DNA from: Candidatus Colivivens caballi
GTDB taxonomy: Bacteria > Bacteroidota > Bacteroidia > Bacteroidales > Bacteroidaceae
Direction: 5' to 3'
DNA: 64,000 nucleotides
Assembly (NCBI GenBank): GCA_018065565.1
Contig: JAGHSZ010000007.1
Coordinates: 1-64,000, forward strand
This document shows, one piece after another, positions 26,351 through 35,360 of the stretch. The number at the start of each line of letters is the position of its first letter. Positions within the stretch are counted from its first letter, which is position 1. The notes under the pieces are model-generated. The model had not been told where the DNA came from and made no database searches. It worked only from the letters and a program-made list of their open reading frames with translations. A program made the position numbers and the translations under genes.

Positions 26351-26594
26351 AACAAATTTTTATATGGACGATTATCCGGCGAATAACGAACAGAAGCGTT
26401 AGGGTAGAGTCAATTAAGCGAAGAATATGTAACTTTTGACTCCCCGCTGTTGCAAGCAACTGCATAGTGCTTGTGGCATATCATTTTTATTAGAGTTAAA
26501 AGTTTAATAATTTCATTGTACTTTTTTCAGAAGGACAGCATCGGTGTGATGTACCTTCGTTGATGTACATTCATTTATTATATACATATTTTTT
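26351..26594 (+). promoter_or_regulatory. remainder of the long corA 5' leader
   Basis: Two further hairpins are visible. GAGTCAA (26407-26413) pairs with TTGACTC (26436-26442), and GTTGC-AA-GCAAC sits at 26449-26460. An A/T-rich stretch then runs to the corA start. Nothing else gene-like is seen between glnS and corA, so this gap is best read as an untranslated leader. Confidence 0.45.
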
Positions 26595-27521
26595 ATGCTT
26601 GCATACTGGAATTTCAATAAAGGCATCCGTAAGATAGAACAATGGGAACCAGGTTGCTGGATTCAGGTCACTTGCCCCGTAGAGGACGATGTAAAGTATC
26701 TTCTCGAAGACTTGCGTATTCCCGATTATTTCATTGAGGACATTTCGGATGCCGATGAGCGTGCCCGCTATGATTACGATGAAGGTTGGCTGATGATTAT
26801 CCTCCGTATTCCACACTTGAAGACTATCACAAGTCGTAGTCCATACACTACCATTCCACTTGGTATTCTCATCAAGGACGATAAAATAATCACCATCTGC
26901 AATCAGGAGACCAAGATGATGCTTGACTTCATCAACCACCAGATGCGACGGGCAGAAGGGTTTATTGATGCCACCGACCTCGTGTTCCGCCTGTTCCTCT
27001 CCACCAGTGTGTGGTATCTGAAATATCTGAAACAGGTGAACGGACTTATAGAAAAAGCAAAACGACACCTCGACCACAATATCGATAACCGCGACTTGAC
27101 CAGCTTGTCTCGCTTGCAGGACTCGCTCACATATTTTGCTACAAGTATCCGTGGCAACGAAACCTTGTTGTCGAAACTGAAATTCCGTCTCCCGGTCGAT
27201 GACCTTGATGCAGAACTGATTGAAGATGTCAACATCGAGATGAACCAGGCGCGCGAGATGACGCAGATATATGCAAACATCCTCGAATCGACAATGGACA
27301 CATATGCCAACCTCATCAACAACAATATGAACCGAGTGATGCGTCTGCTTACATCGCTCAACATGATAATCATGTTGCCAACTCTCGTTGCGAGTCTGTT
27401 CGGAATGAACCTTGTGAACGGCATGGAGCAGAGTTCATGGGGCTTCCTCATTGCCATCATCATCTCTGTCATCATCACAGTAATCGGCTGGTACTATTTC
27501 AAGAAACGCCAGTGGCTGTAA
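26595..27521 (+). CDS. corA: CorA-family Mg2+/divalent cation transporter
   Basis: A 308-residue pentameric inner-membrane channel for Mg2+ (possibly Co2+, Ni2+ or Zn2+). The cytoplasmic alpha/beta funnel spans about 1-240. Two C-terminal helices follow, with the signature LFGMNLVNG (YGMN variant) between them near 275. The tail KKRQWL is basic, as usual. The start MLAYWNFNKG sits about 340 bases downstream of the nearest good promoter, so regulation in the leader is plausible. Confidence 0.92.
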   Translation: MLAYWNFNKGIRKIEQWEPGCWIQVTCPVEDDVKYLLEDLRIPDYFIEDISDADERARYDYDEGWLMIILRIPHLKTITSRSPYTTIPLGILIKDDKIITICNQETKMMLDFINHQMRRAEGFIDATDLVFRLFLSTSVWYLKYLKQVNGLIEKAKRHLDHNIDNRDLTSLSRLQDSLTYFATSIRGNETLLSKLKFRLPVDDLDAELIEDVNIEMNQAREMTQIYANILESTMDTYANLINNNMNRVMRLLTSLNMIIMLPTLVASLFGMNLVNGMEQSSWGFLIAIIISVIITVIGWYYFKKRQWL

Positions 27522-27551
27522 AATTTCCCCAATAATCAAACAACGAAGCTT

Positions 27552-28331
27552 ATGATATTCTATTTCAGCGGTGTAGGCAATAGCCGATGGGTGGCTCAGC
27601 AGCTGTCGCAGCAACTGGGCGACCAACTTCGGTTCATTCCCGATGAAATATCGACACCGATGTCGTATGAACTGCGCGATGGCGAATGCCTTGGCTTCGT
27701 GTTTCCGTGCTATGGATGGGGAGTGCCGGTGTTTGTAGAACGCTTCATCGAACAGATGCAGGTCAGTGGCGGTGTCAAGTACCTGTACTTTGTCACTACA
27801 TGCGGTGACGACACCGGTATGACTGCTGAGATATTCTGTGCTGATGCCGTGCGCAAGGGATGGGAATGCAAGGCTGGATGGGCTGTGGTTATGCCAGAAT
27901 CCTATATCTGTCTGCCTGGATTTGATGTTGACAACAAGGAGAAGGAAAACGAAAAGATTATGTCTGCCCGTGACCGTGTGAACCGCATCATCGATGACAT
28001 CACAGACCGACGCTGTGGATTCGACACCATACCAGGTCCGATGAAGTGGGCAAAAAGCCATATCGTCCGTCCCTTTTTCAATCGTTTCCTGATAACTCCA
28101 AAGCATTTCAAGACAACAGTAGCATGCACTTCGTGTGGCGCCTGTGTTCGAGCGTGTCCATATTCCAATATTTCAATTTTGTCAGCACAACGCCCTGTTT
28201 GGGGAGATGTCTGTGTTCAGTGTATGCGCTGTTACCACACTTGTCCGCAGCATGCAATAGAGTGGGGACGTTTCACCCGTGGAAAGGGACAATATCTTTT
28301 TCCGCAGCATTTGTTTCCTAAAAAACAATAA
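27552..28331 (+). CDS. EFR1-type flavodoxin-ferredoxin fusion protein
   Basis: A 259-residue electron carrier. The N-terminal flavodoxin-like domain starts MIFYFSGVGNSRWVAQQLS, whose Ser/Asn-rich loop should bind FMN phosphate. The C-terminal part has two 4Fe-4S motifs, CTSCGACVRACP near 194-205 and CVQCMRCYHTCP near 224-235. This matches the EFR1 ferredoxin family of anaerobes. The redox partner is not identifiable here. It lies 30 bases after corA, and a strong terminator follows the downstream repeat. Confidence 0.88.
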   Translation: MIFYFSGVGNSRWVAQQLSQQLGDQLRFIPDEISTPMSYELRDGECLGFVFPCYGWGVPVFVERFIEQMQVSGGVKYLYFVTTCGDDTGMTAEIFCADAVRKGWECKAGWAVVMPESYICLPGFDVDNKEKENEKIMSARDRVNRIIDDITDRRCGFDTIPGPMKWAKSHIVRPFFNRFLITPKHFKTTVACTSCGACVRACPYSNISILSAQRPVWGDVCVQCMRCYHTCPQHAIEWGRFTRGKGQYLFPQHLFPKKQ

Positions 28332-28399
28332 TACTGCCCCTTAAAAAACTTGGTTTCATATGAATGTGTGTGGATAAAAGATTAATCCATATGTTTGTA

Positions 28400-28585
28400 A
28401 TGAAAAGGACGATGCCATCATGAAAAATCATGGTATTGCATCATGAAATGGTCGTATCAAGTCGCAATATCGTCATTTCATGCCATGAAACCACCATTTC
28501 ATGCTGCGATGCATTTACAATGTGTGTGGTATAACATCATGATGAATATACAATTGTGCGATAACGCATACAGATACAAAAGTTA
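28400..28585 (+). repeat. intergenic repeat element, copy B (~186 bp)
   Basis: Second copy of the element at 16504-16692, same orientation, diverged mainly by scattered substitutions and small indels. Its inverted repeat is clearer: TGCATCATGAAATGGTCGT (28437-28455) against ACCACCATTTCATGCTGCGATGCA (28490-28513). With the terminator at 28664 it accounts for most of the 380-base gap between the EFR1 gene and rlmH. Confidence 0.8.
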
Positions 28586-28663
28586 ATTTTTATCCAAACA
28601 ACATATTGTTTAGGCCAATTAGCAATAGAATGCATTAACAGTAAAGACATAGACTGTGAAAAC

Positions 28664-28709
28664 AAGAAGGCTACGCTACTCAGACAGGTTGCTGAGGCGT
28701 AGCCTTCTT
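28664..28709 (+). terminator. bidirectional terminator between the EFR1 gene and rlmH
   Basis: AAGAAGGCTACGC pairs with GCGTAGCCTTCTT, with an inner CTCAG/CTGAG stem. It is flanked by A-rich and T-rich sequence and lies between convergent genes. Confidence 0.85.
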
Positions 28710-28711
28710 TG

Positions 28712-29185
28712 CTATTCGTGATGATATTTTTCACCATTGATAATGGTGTAGGCGCGGTAGAGTTGTTCGGTGAACAGCATGCGGATCATTTGATGAGAGA
28801 ATGTCAGACGCGAGAGTGACAACTGCTCGTTGGCGCGTTGATAAACCGATGGCGAAAACCCAAACGGACCTCCGATGACATACACGAGGTTTCGCATTCC
28901 TGCTGTCTGCTTCTTTTCAATCCATGCCGCCAACTCAATGCTGCGGAACTCTTTACCGTGTTCATCGAGAAGCACAAGATGGTCGGATTCGCGAACTTGA
29001 CGGAGAATGAGTTCGCCCTCCATTTGTTTTTGCTGCTCGGGAGTGAGTGCCTTGGTGTTTTTGAGTTCAGGGATGGTCACAATGGAAAACTGGGTGTAGT
29101 GGCTCAGTCGTTCGACATATTCGTCGATAATCTTCTGAAAGTCTTTGCTTGTGGTCTTGCCCACTTGTATGAGTGTAGTCTTCAT
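28712..29185 (-). CDS. rlmH: 23S rRNA (pseudouridine-1915-N3)-methyltransferase
   Basis: A 157-residue SPOUT methyltransferase that modifies pseudouridine 1915 in helix 69 of assembled 70S ribosomes. Family features are LLDEHGKEFRSIELAAWIE (about 74-92), VIGGPFGFSPSVYQRA (about 104-119, the SAM-binding knot) and the C-terminal LSRLTFSHQMIRMLFTEQLYRAYTI..YHH. Length is normal. It follows the RelA-type gene by 25 bases and is probably co-transcribed with it. Confidence 0.97.
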   Translation of the reverse strand: MKTTLIQVGKTTSKDFQKIIDEYVERLSHYTQFSIVTIPELKNTKALTPEQQKQMEGELILRQVRESDHLVLLDEHGKEFRSIELAAWIEKKQTAGMRNLVYVIGGPFGFSPSVYQRANEQLSLSRLTFSHQMIRMLFTEQLYRAYTIINGEKYHHE

Positions 29186-29210
29186 CAGTTTACATTTATG
29201 AGTGTCGCCG

Positions 29211-31424
29211 TCATCGGCTTACATTTTTAACGCCTTTCACAAGTTTCAGTTTGTTGATGAGCTGTTTCAAGTGTGTGTTGCTGTCAATCATGATTGTGAG
29301 GTTGCCAGTGAACAATCCGTCTTCACTTGAATGGATGTCAATGCCACGCAGAACGATGTCCTTCTCTTTGAGAATGATGCTTGTGATGTTGTTGACAATG
29401 CCTATATCGTCATTCCCGACTATGCGTAAGTTTTGCATGAATTGTCCGTTGGCTTGCTCTGCCCAGCTGACAGGGATGACACGATAGCCCATTCCTTCCT
29501 TCATGTGTTGACAATTAGGGCAGTCAGTACGGTGGATGGTGATGCCACGGCTGATGGTGACGAATCCGGTGATGGGGTCACCATAGATTGGGTTGCAGCA
29601 TCGTGCAAGGTTGTACTCCACACCTTTTATGTCGCCACGTCCAATGAGCAGTACATCGTCACCTCCCTTGTGTATAGATGATTCGACAGTCTGGTCAAAC
29701 TTGAAAGTTGATGCACTCTGTACTTCAGCCGTAGGCAACTCATTGTTTTCACGCTTCTGTTCCTCAATATATGTGTCAATCACGGTGTTGGCATCAATGG
29801 TATCCTCGCCTAATGCTTTGTAGAAGTCGTTGACATATTTGTAGCCGAACCGTTTGATGGTCTTCATCATTACAGATTCGGAATACTCAATCTTGCGGTT
29901 GTGGAACTTGCGGTCGATAGCTTCTTTCGCAAGATTCACAGATTTGAGTTCCTGTTCGTTGATGGCTTGACGGATCTTTGTCTTCGCCTTTGATGTTATT
30001 GCGTAGTTTAGCCAGTCGTGCTTTGGCAATTGGTTCGGGTTGGTGAGGATTTCGACTTGGTCGCCAGTCTGGAGTTTTGTGCGCATCGGCACATTCTTGC
30101 CGTTGACTTTGCCGCCAGAGCAGTGGGCACCAACATTGGTGTGAATGGCGAATGCAAAGTCGAGCACGGTGGCACCTTTGGGCAATTTGTGAAGGTCGCC
30201 CTTTGGAGTGAAGACAAAAACCTCGTCACTGTACAGGTCAACCTTGAACTGGTCCGTAATCTGGTCTTCCGCGGGAAGCTGTGACTCCAGTGCCGTGCGT
30301 ATGTCGGCAAGCCAGTCCTCGAGCTGCATGTTGCTCGATTTCACACCCTTGTAGCGCCAGTGTGCAGCCAGACCATGCTCTGCAATGTCGTCCATTCGCT
30401 CTGTGCGTATCTGTATCTCTACCCATTTGCCCTCTGGACCCATTACTGTGGTGTGCAGACTCTCGTAGCCGTTGCTCTTTGGCACGCTCAGCCAGTCACG
30501 CAGTCGCTTGGGATTTGGCATATACATGTCGGTTACAATGGAATAGGCTTGCCAGCAGTCCTGCTTCTCATGGTCTTCTGCCGAATCAAGAATGATGCGT
30601 ATGGCAAAGAGGTCGTAGATGCCTTCGAACGGGCATTTTTGCTTCTGCATTTTCTGCCAAATGGAGTGTATGCTTTTTGTGCGTCCTTTCACATGGAAAC
30701 GCAGTCCGGCTTCTTGCAGGCGTTGCTCGATAGGGGTGATGAACTGGTGAATGTACTGGTCGCGTGTGCGCTTGGTGGCACTTAACTTGTCTTTTATCAT
30801 GTAAAAGGCATCGTGGTTGAGGTACTTGAGCGACAGGTCCTCCATCTCGGATTTCAGCAGATACAGACCCAGTTTGTGAGCGATTGGTACATACATGAAT
30901 GAAGCTTCGCGTGCAACACGCTTGCGGTCCTCATCTGTGCCAAGTTCCTTGATCTGACGCATCAGGTTTACCCTTTCTGCAATGATGATAAAGATGACGC
31001 GCATGTCCTCTGCCATTGACAGCAACATGTCACGGTAATTGTCGGTCTCGACAGATGGGTTGCTTGCACTGAATTCGTTTATACGGATAAGTCCATGAAT
31101 GATACGGCATACATCCTCTCCGAATGTCTCTTTTACGAAATCGAGCGACACAGTTCCTGATTTCACATGTTGCAACAGTAATAGACTGATGACTATTGGC
31201 CTCGATGGTTCCATCTCATTGATGCAGATCAATGCCGATTGCAAGTGAAAAAGGAACGGTGCTATGTCGAAGGCTTGCAGTTCGCAGTCGTCGCTGCTCT
31301 GGTCGTTGAGCAAGTCTGCCGACAGGCACAAGTCTAACTTTGCCCATTCATCGGTGGGGATGATGCTTGTGGTCCGACTTTTTATTTCGTTTAATATGTT
31401 GGTGGTTTCCTCGTTGCTTTGCAT
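29211..31424 (-). CDS. relA: RelA-type (p)ppGpp synthetase with degenerate HD hydrolase domain
   Basis: A 737-residue long RSH protein that makes (p)ppGpp from ATP and GTP/GDP on starved ribosomes. Domain order: N-terminal HD-like region, synthetase (~230-390), TGS (EVFVFTPKGDLHKLPKGA, about 430-500), helical/zinc-finger region, C-terminal ACT. The synthetase keeps YDLFAIRI, SNGYESLHTTV and EIQIRT. The hydrolase site is ruined: the usual HDVVEDT aligns with QHVKSGT (85-91) and the later ADRLHNM with AERVNLM (149-155). It should therefore be synthetase-only, implying a second RSH for hydrolysis elsewhere in the genome. Confidence 0.9.
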   Translation of the reverse strand: MQSNEETTNILNEIKSRTTSIIPTDEWAKLDLCLSADLLNDQSSDDCELQAFDIAPFLFHLQSALICINEMEPSRPIVISLLLLQHVKSGTVSLDFVKETFGEDVCRIIHGLIRINEFSASNPSVETDNYRDMLLSMAEDMRVIFIIIAERVNLMRQIKELGTDEDRKRVAREASFMYVPIAHKLGLYLLKSEMEDLSLKYLNHDAFYMIKDKLSATKRTRDQYIHQFITPIEQRLQEAGLRFHVKGRTKSIHSIWQKMQKQKCPFEGIYDLFAIRIILDSAEDHEKQDCWQAYSIVTDMYMPNPKRLRDWLSVPKSNGYESLHTTVMGPEGKWVEIQIRTERMDDIAEHGLAAHWRYKGVKSSNMQLEDWLADIRTALESQLPAEDQITDQFKVDLYSDEVFVFTPKGDLHKLPKGATVLDFAFAIHTNVGAHCSGGKVNGKNVPMRTKLQTGDQVEILTNPNQLPKHDWLNYAITSKAKTKIRQAINEQELKSVNLAKEAIDRKFHNRKIEYSESVMMKTIKRFGYKYVNDFYKALGEDTIDANTVIDTYIEEQKRENNELPTAEVQSASTFKFDQTVESSIHKGGDDVLLIGRGDIKGVEYNLARCCNPIYGDPITGFVTISRGITIHRTDCPNCQHMKEGMGYRVIPVSWAEQANGQFMQNLRIVGNDDIGIVNNITSIILKEKDIVLRGIDIHSSEDGLFTGNLTIMIDSNTHLKQLINKLKLVKGVKNVSR

Positions 31425-31480
31425 ATATATGGTGTTATGGAAATTGCATATAGGACTGTGCTATATATAGAAATTGAGTG

Positions 31481-31488
31481 CAAAGTTA
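31481..31488 (-). promoter_or_regulatory. -7 element of the relA promoter
   Basis: On the minus strand TAACTTTG fits TAnnTTTG, 57 bases before the relA start. The 321-base gap from 31425 to 31745 holds this and the divergent rplY promoter; no gene is seen. Confidence 0.6.
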
Positions 31489-31625
31489 CGGATTTTTTAC
31501 AATTTGGCAAGTAGCAATGTAAGGTGGTATGATGAAAATAGGGACAATTTTGCGTAAAATAAGAAAAGTTAAAGGTTTTTATGAAATAATTTCCTTGATG
31601 GAATGGCTGTTTCCCAAATTTTAAC

Positions 31626-31633
31626 TACCTTTG
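31626..31633 (+). promoter_or_regulatory. -7 element of the rplY promoter
   Basis: TACCTTTG, an exact match, giving a leader of about 105 bases; the -33 element is weak. Confidence 0.55.
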
Positions 31634-31745
31634 CACCGCTTTTTAGCACATCAGTACTACTGCTACTGAATATGGATGCAGTAAAGTGTGATGGCGAATT
31701 AAGCAGAAAACTTAATTTATAGTAACACAAAAAACATTTAAGAAC

Positions 31746-32354
31746 ATGAAAGAAATTTCACTCAATGGCCAGGCTCGTACAGCTACAGGCAAGAAGGCAA
31801 GTCGTGAACTTCGCCGTCAGGATTTAGTTCCTTGCGTAATTTATGGTGTTGAAAAGGATGAAAAAGACCTGCCAAAGGCAAAGTCATTCGTAGTTTCACA
31901 GAAGGAACTTGCAAAGTTGCTTTACACTCCAAATGTGTATATCGTTAACCTCAACCTCGATGGCACTATTGTTAAGGCTATCCTCAAGGATCTCCAGACT
32001 GACTTCGTAACTGACCGTCCACTCCATGTTGACTTCTACCAGATTACTGATGACAAGCCAATCGTAATGGAAATCCCTGTAAAGCTCAATGGTCTTGCAG
32101 CAGGTGTTAAGGCCGGTGGTAAGCTCACTACAAGCGTTCGTAAGCTCAAGGTTAAGTCTGTATATTCAAACTTCCCTGATACTCTCGACATCGATGTGAC
32201 TTCACTCGGACTCGGTAAGTCTATCAAGGTAAGCGAACTCAGTTTCGAGAACCTCGAAATCGTTACTAACAAGGAAGTTGTTGTATGTAGCGTTCGTATG
32301 ACTCGTGCTGCTCGTAATGCAGATGCTACTGCTGAAGAAGGTGCTGCAGAATAA
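31746..32354 (+). CDS. rplY: 50S ribosomal protein L25/general stress protein Ctc
   Basis: A 5S-rRNA-binding ribosomal protein. The 202-residue protein is the long (CTC/TL5-type) form: an L25 beta-barrel over 1-~95 (SLNGQARTATGKKASRELRRQDLVPCVIYG; PLHVDFYQI) and a second beta domain to ~185, ending in an Ala/Glu-rich tail. Codon use is strongly biased, as expected. pth starts 25 bases downstream, the common rplY-pth pairing. Confidence 0.97.
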   Translation: MKEISLNGQARTATGKKASRELRRQDLVPCVIYGVEKDEKDLPKAKSFVVSQKELAKLLYTPNVYIVNLNLDGTIVKAILKDLQTDFVTDRPLHVDFYQITDDKPIVMEIPVKLNGLAAGVKAGGKLTTSVRKLKVKSVYSNFPDTLDIDVTSLGLGKSIKVSELSFENLEIVTNKEVVVCSVRMTRAARNADATAEEGAAE

Positions 32355-32379
32355 TTGTAACATCGTTTTATTTGACTAA

Positions 32380-32940
32380 ATGAAGTATTTACTTGTTGGA
32401 CTGGGGAACATCGGTTCAGAATACGATGGAACCCGTCACAATATAGGATTCAGAGTGTTGGATGCTTTTGCCGAAGCATCCAACATTTCGTTTGAAGACA
32501 AGCGTTATGGGTTTGTCGGCAAAGGTCGTGTAAAGAATGCAGAAGTCGTTTTGCTTAAACCTTCCACATACATGAACCTCAGCGGCAATGCTGTGCGCTA
32601 TTGGCTCAACCAAGAGAATGTCTTGCCTGAAAACATGCTCATCATCTGCGATGACATTGCTCTGCCAGTAGGAAAACTCCGTATGAAACCGTCGGGCAGT
32701 GATGGTGGTCACAATGGGCTCAAGCACATTGCATCAGTGCTGTGCTCACAGCAGTTCGCCCGTTTGCGTTTTGGTGTCGGTAACGACTTCCCACGCGGTG
32801 CTCAATGCGACTTCGTGCTGGGACAGTTCAACCCCGAGGACAGCGACTTGCTTAAAGAAAAGGTTGAAAAAGCCTGCGAAGCTGTCAAGGCATTCTGCCT
32901 GTCGGGCATCCAGTTCGCTATGAACCATTATAATGGCTGA
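32380..32940 (+). CDS. pth: peptidyl-tRNA hydrolase
   Basis: Recycles tRNA from prematurely released peptidyl-tRNA. The 186-residue protein has [20 protein letters not shown] with catalytic His21 at the N-terminus, [13 protein letters not shown] near 67-79 and the GGHNGLKHI segment with a conserved His near 115. Length is normal. It is probably in one transcript with rplY; no terminator separates them. Confidence 0.97.
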   Translation: MKYLLVGLGNIGSEYDGTRHNIGFRVLDAFAEASNISFEDKRYGFVGKGRVKNAEVVLLKPSTYMNLSGNAVRYWLNQENVLPENMLIICDDIALPVGKLRMKPSGSDGGHNGLKHIASVLCSQQFARLRFGVGNDFPRGAQCDFVLGQFNPEDSDLLKEKVEKACEAVKAFCLSGIQFAMNHYNG

Positions 32941-33321
32941 CATCATCATACACATTTCAAAGGTATCATATATTTATTCAAGTTTCGCAAGCTCAACTTG
33001 CACGAAAGACAAAAGACGACGAAGATTGAGTATCTTCGTTTGCGACGACCGAATGACTGAATGTCATGAGGTTTGCGACGACTCGGTGTTTATGCCGACA
33101 AAGGAGTTCCTTCAAAGCGTTTATGCCGACAAAGGAGTTCCCCTACGAATCGATATTTCGCGAGGCTCAATATCTACAAAGATACCTTGTAGGTTCTGAG
33201 TAGGCGAAGAACCGATAAGTAGCGAAGCGATAGGTAACGAAGTGTTTCGTAGCCCGCAAGGGCGATTCGTCAACTGAGCAAGAACTTGCGAGAGTTGAAT
33301 AATCTAATCCAAGAATCAATT
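32941..33321 (+). repeat. gene-free spacer with left flanking repeat of the M13 gene
   Basis: The spacer is made of short reused words. A 23-bp unit (GTTTATGCCGACAAAGGAGTTCC) occurs at 33088-33110 and 33119-33141, and ACGAAGA...TCTTCGT forms a hairpin at 33019-33039. From about 33157 to 33273 the sequence (TTTCGCGAGGCTCAATATCT ... CCTTGTAGGTTCTGAGTA ... GCGAAGAACCGAT) is closely similar to 35361-35478 after the M13 gene. No convincing gene or TAnnTTTG promoter is seen. Confidence 0.75.
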
Positions 33322-35349
33322 ATGAAAGCAAAACAATTAATTTTAACGATTGCAATGGCAGCAACATGCATGGGATGCCAGAACCAACTGGGCATTGGCA
33401 TCAAACTTGAGAACATGAACGACAGTGTGGCTCCTGGTACCGACTTCTACCAGTATGCCTGTGGCGGATGGATTAAGAACAATCCGCTGAAACCTGAATA
33501 TGCTCGTTTCGGCTCGTTCGATGCTGTGGCAGAAAACAACCGCGAACAACTGAAACAACTCATTGAAGAACTTGCCACAACAAAGCAGGAGGCTGGTTCG
33601 GTAGGTCAGAAGATTGGCGACTTCTACAACATGATGATGGACTCTGTACGACTGAACAAGGATGGATTCCAGCCTGCACTTGCTGACCTCAAAACCATTG
33701 ACGAACTGGCAACTCGCGAAGCAGCCATTTCACAGTTCATCAAGAACGATGTGATGGGCGAAGGCTTCATCTTCGGATTCGGCATCGGCGCCGACATGAT
33801 GAACAGTTCGATGAACCTGCTGAGCGTTGGCCAGGCTGGACTGTCACTCGGCAACAAGGACTACTACACAAAGGACGACGAGGCAACTGTGAAGATTCGT
33901 GAGGCATTCAAGAAGCACATCGTCAACATGTTCAAACTCGTAGGTGACGACGAGGCTACTGCTACACGCAAGATGAACAGCGTGATGGACATCGAGATGA
34001 AGGTGGCTCAGGGCAACAAGACCAGTACGGAACTCCGTGACCCTGCAAGCAACTACCACAAGATGTCATACGCCGACATCAAGAGCGAATTCACTGGTTT
34101 CCCTTGGGACGAATTCTGGGCAGCTCACGGCATTGCTGACATCGACTCCATCGACATGGGTCAGCCTGAGGCAATCCGCAATGACATTGCCATCCTCAAT
34201 TCGGTTGAACTCCAACAGTTGAAGGACTGGATGCAGTGGATGATTCTCAACAACAACAGCAGTGTGCTCGGCGACAAGATTTATGCTGAATCGTTCGACT
34301 TCTTTGGCAAGACCATGTCGGGCAAGAAGGAAATGCAACCACGATGGAAGCGTGCCGTTTCGACTGTCGGCTCTGTACTCGGTGAGGCAGTTGGCGAGAT
34401 GTATGTCAAGAAGTATTTCCCTGCTGAAAACAAGGAGCGTATGCTGCAACTCGTGAAGAACCTCCAGGTGGCTCTCGGCGAACGCATCGACCAGCAGGAC
34501 TGGATGAGCGACAGCACCAAGGCTGTTGCCAAGGACAAACTCAATGCCTTCTACATCAAGATTGGTTATCCTGACAAGTGGAAGGATTACAGCAAACTCA
34601 ACATCGACAACTCAAAGACACTCTACGAACTGTCAAAGGACATCACCCGCTGGGCAGAACAGAAGGAAATTGAGGACAAGTACAAGAAACCTGTTGACCG
34701 TGACGAATGGTTCATGACTCCACAGACTGTCAATGCATACTACAACCCTACAACTAACGAAATCTGCTTCCCTGCTGGCATCCTCCAGTATCCATTCTTC
34801 GACATGAGTGCCGATGATGCCTTCAACTATGGTGCCATCGGTGTTGTCATCGGTCATGAGATGACTCACGGATTTGACGACCAGGGCAGCCAGTTCGACA
34901 AGAACGGAAACTTCAACAACTGGTGGACAGAAGGCGATGCTGCCAAGTTCAAGCAGAAGACTCAGCGCATGGTTGACTTCTTCAACGGCATCGAGGTGCT
35001 TCCAGGTCTCAAGGCTAACGGTCAGCTCACTCTCGGCGAGAACATTGCCGACCACGGTGGTCTGAAAATTGCGTTCCAGGCATTCCAGAATGCTACAAAG
35101 GACAATCCACTCCCTGTCATCGACGGATTCACTCCTGAACAGCGTTTCTTCCTTGCTTATGCCGGTGTATGGGCACAGAACATCACAGAGGAGAACATGC
35201 GCCAGCTCACCACTGTCGATCCTCACTCACTCGGTGAATGGCGTGTCAACGGTGCTCTGCCACAGATTGATGCATGGTATGAGGCATTTGGCATTTCTGA
35301 GGACGACCCAATGTTCATTCCAAAGGACAAGCGCGTCAATGTGTGGTAA
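33322..35349 (+). CDS. M13-family metallopeptidase lipoprotein (PepO/neprilysin-like)
   Basis: A zinc endopeptidase of 675 residues acting on oligopeptides in the envelope. The start MKAKQLILTIAMAATCMGC gives a clean lipoprotein signal (Cys19); the open frame begins 12 codons earlier without signal character. The N-terminal M13 domain starts PGTDFYQYACGGWIKNN. The zinc site is HEMTH (512-516) with Glu573 in GENIADHGG, and NAYYNPTTNEICFPAGILQ binds substrate. It is a single transcription unit bracketed by similar intergenic repeats, with a strong terminator after the right-hand one. Confidence 0.95.
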   Translation: MKAKQLILTIAMAATCMGCQNQLGIGIKLENMNDSVAPGTDFYQYACGGWIKNNPLKPEYARFGSFDAVAENNREQLKQLIEELATTKQEAGSVGQKIGDFYNMMMDSVRLNKDGFQPALADLKTIDELATREAAISQFIKNDVMGEGFIFGFGIGADMMNSSMNLLSVGQAGLSLGNKDYYTKDDEATVKIREAFKKHIVNMFKLVGDDEATATRKMNSVMDIEMKVAQGNKTSTELRDPASNYHKMSYADIKSEFTGFPWDEFWAAHGIADIDSIDMGQPEAIRNDIAILNSVELQQLKDWMQWMILNNNSSVLGDKIYAESFDFFGKTMSGKKEMQPRWKRAVSTVGSVLGEAVGEMYVKKYFPAENKERMLQLVKNLQVALGERIDQQDWMSDSTKAVAKDKLNAFYIKIGYPDKWKDYSKLNIDNSKTLYELSKDITRWAEQKEIEDKYKKPVDRDEWFMTPQTVNAYYNPTTNEICFPAGILQYPFFDMSADDAFNYGAIGVVIGHEMTHGFDDQGSQFDKNGNFNNWWTEGDAAKFKQKTQRMVDFFNGIEVLPGLKANGQLTLGENIADHGGLKIAFQAFQNATKDNPLPVIDGFTPEQRFFLAYAGVWAQNITEENMRQLTTVDPHSLGEWRVNGALPQIDAWYEAFGISEDDPMFIPKDKRVNVW

Positions 35350-35360
35350 GGTGAACACAA

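Noticed and set aside
26014-26355. 113-codon minus-strand ORF in the corA leader
   Set aside because: It overlaps two promoters and the structured leader, has no family features, and runs against the plausible transcript direction.
25958-26594. tRNA or rRNA gene in the glnS-corA gap
   Set aside because: No cloverleaf with T-loop GTTCRA or CCA-type acceptor could be drawn; the hairpins do not form a tRNA.
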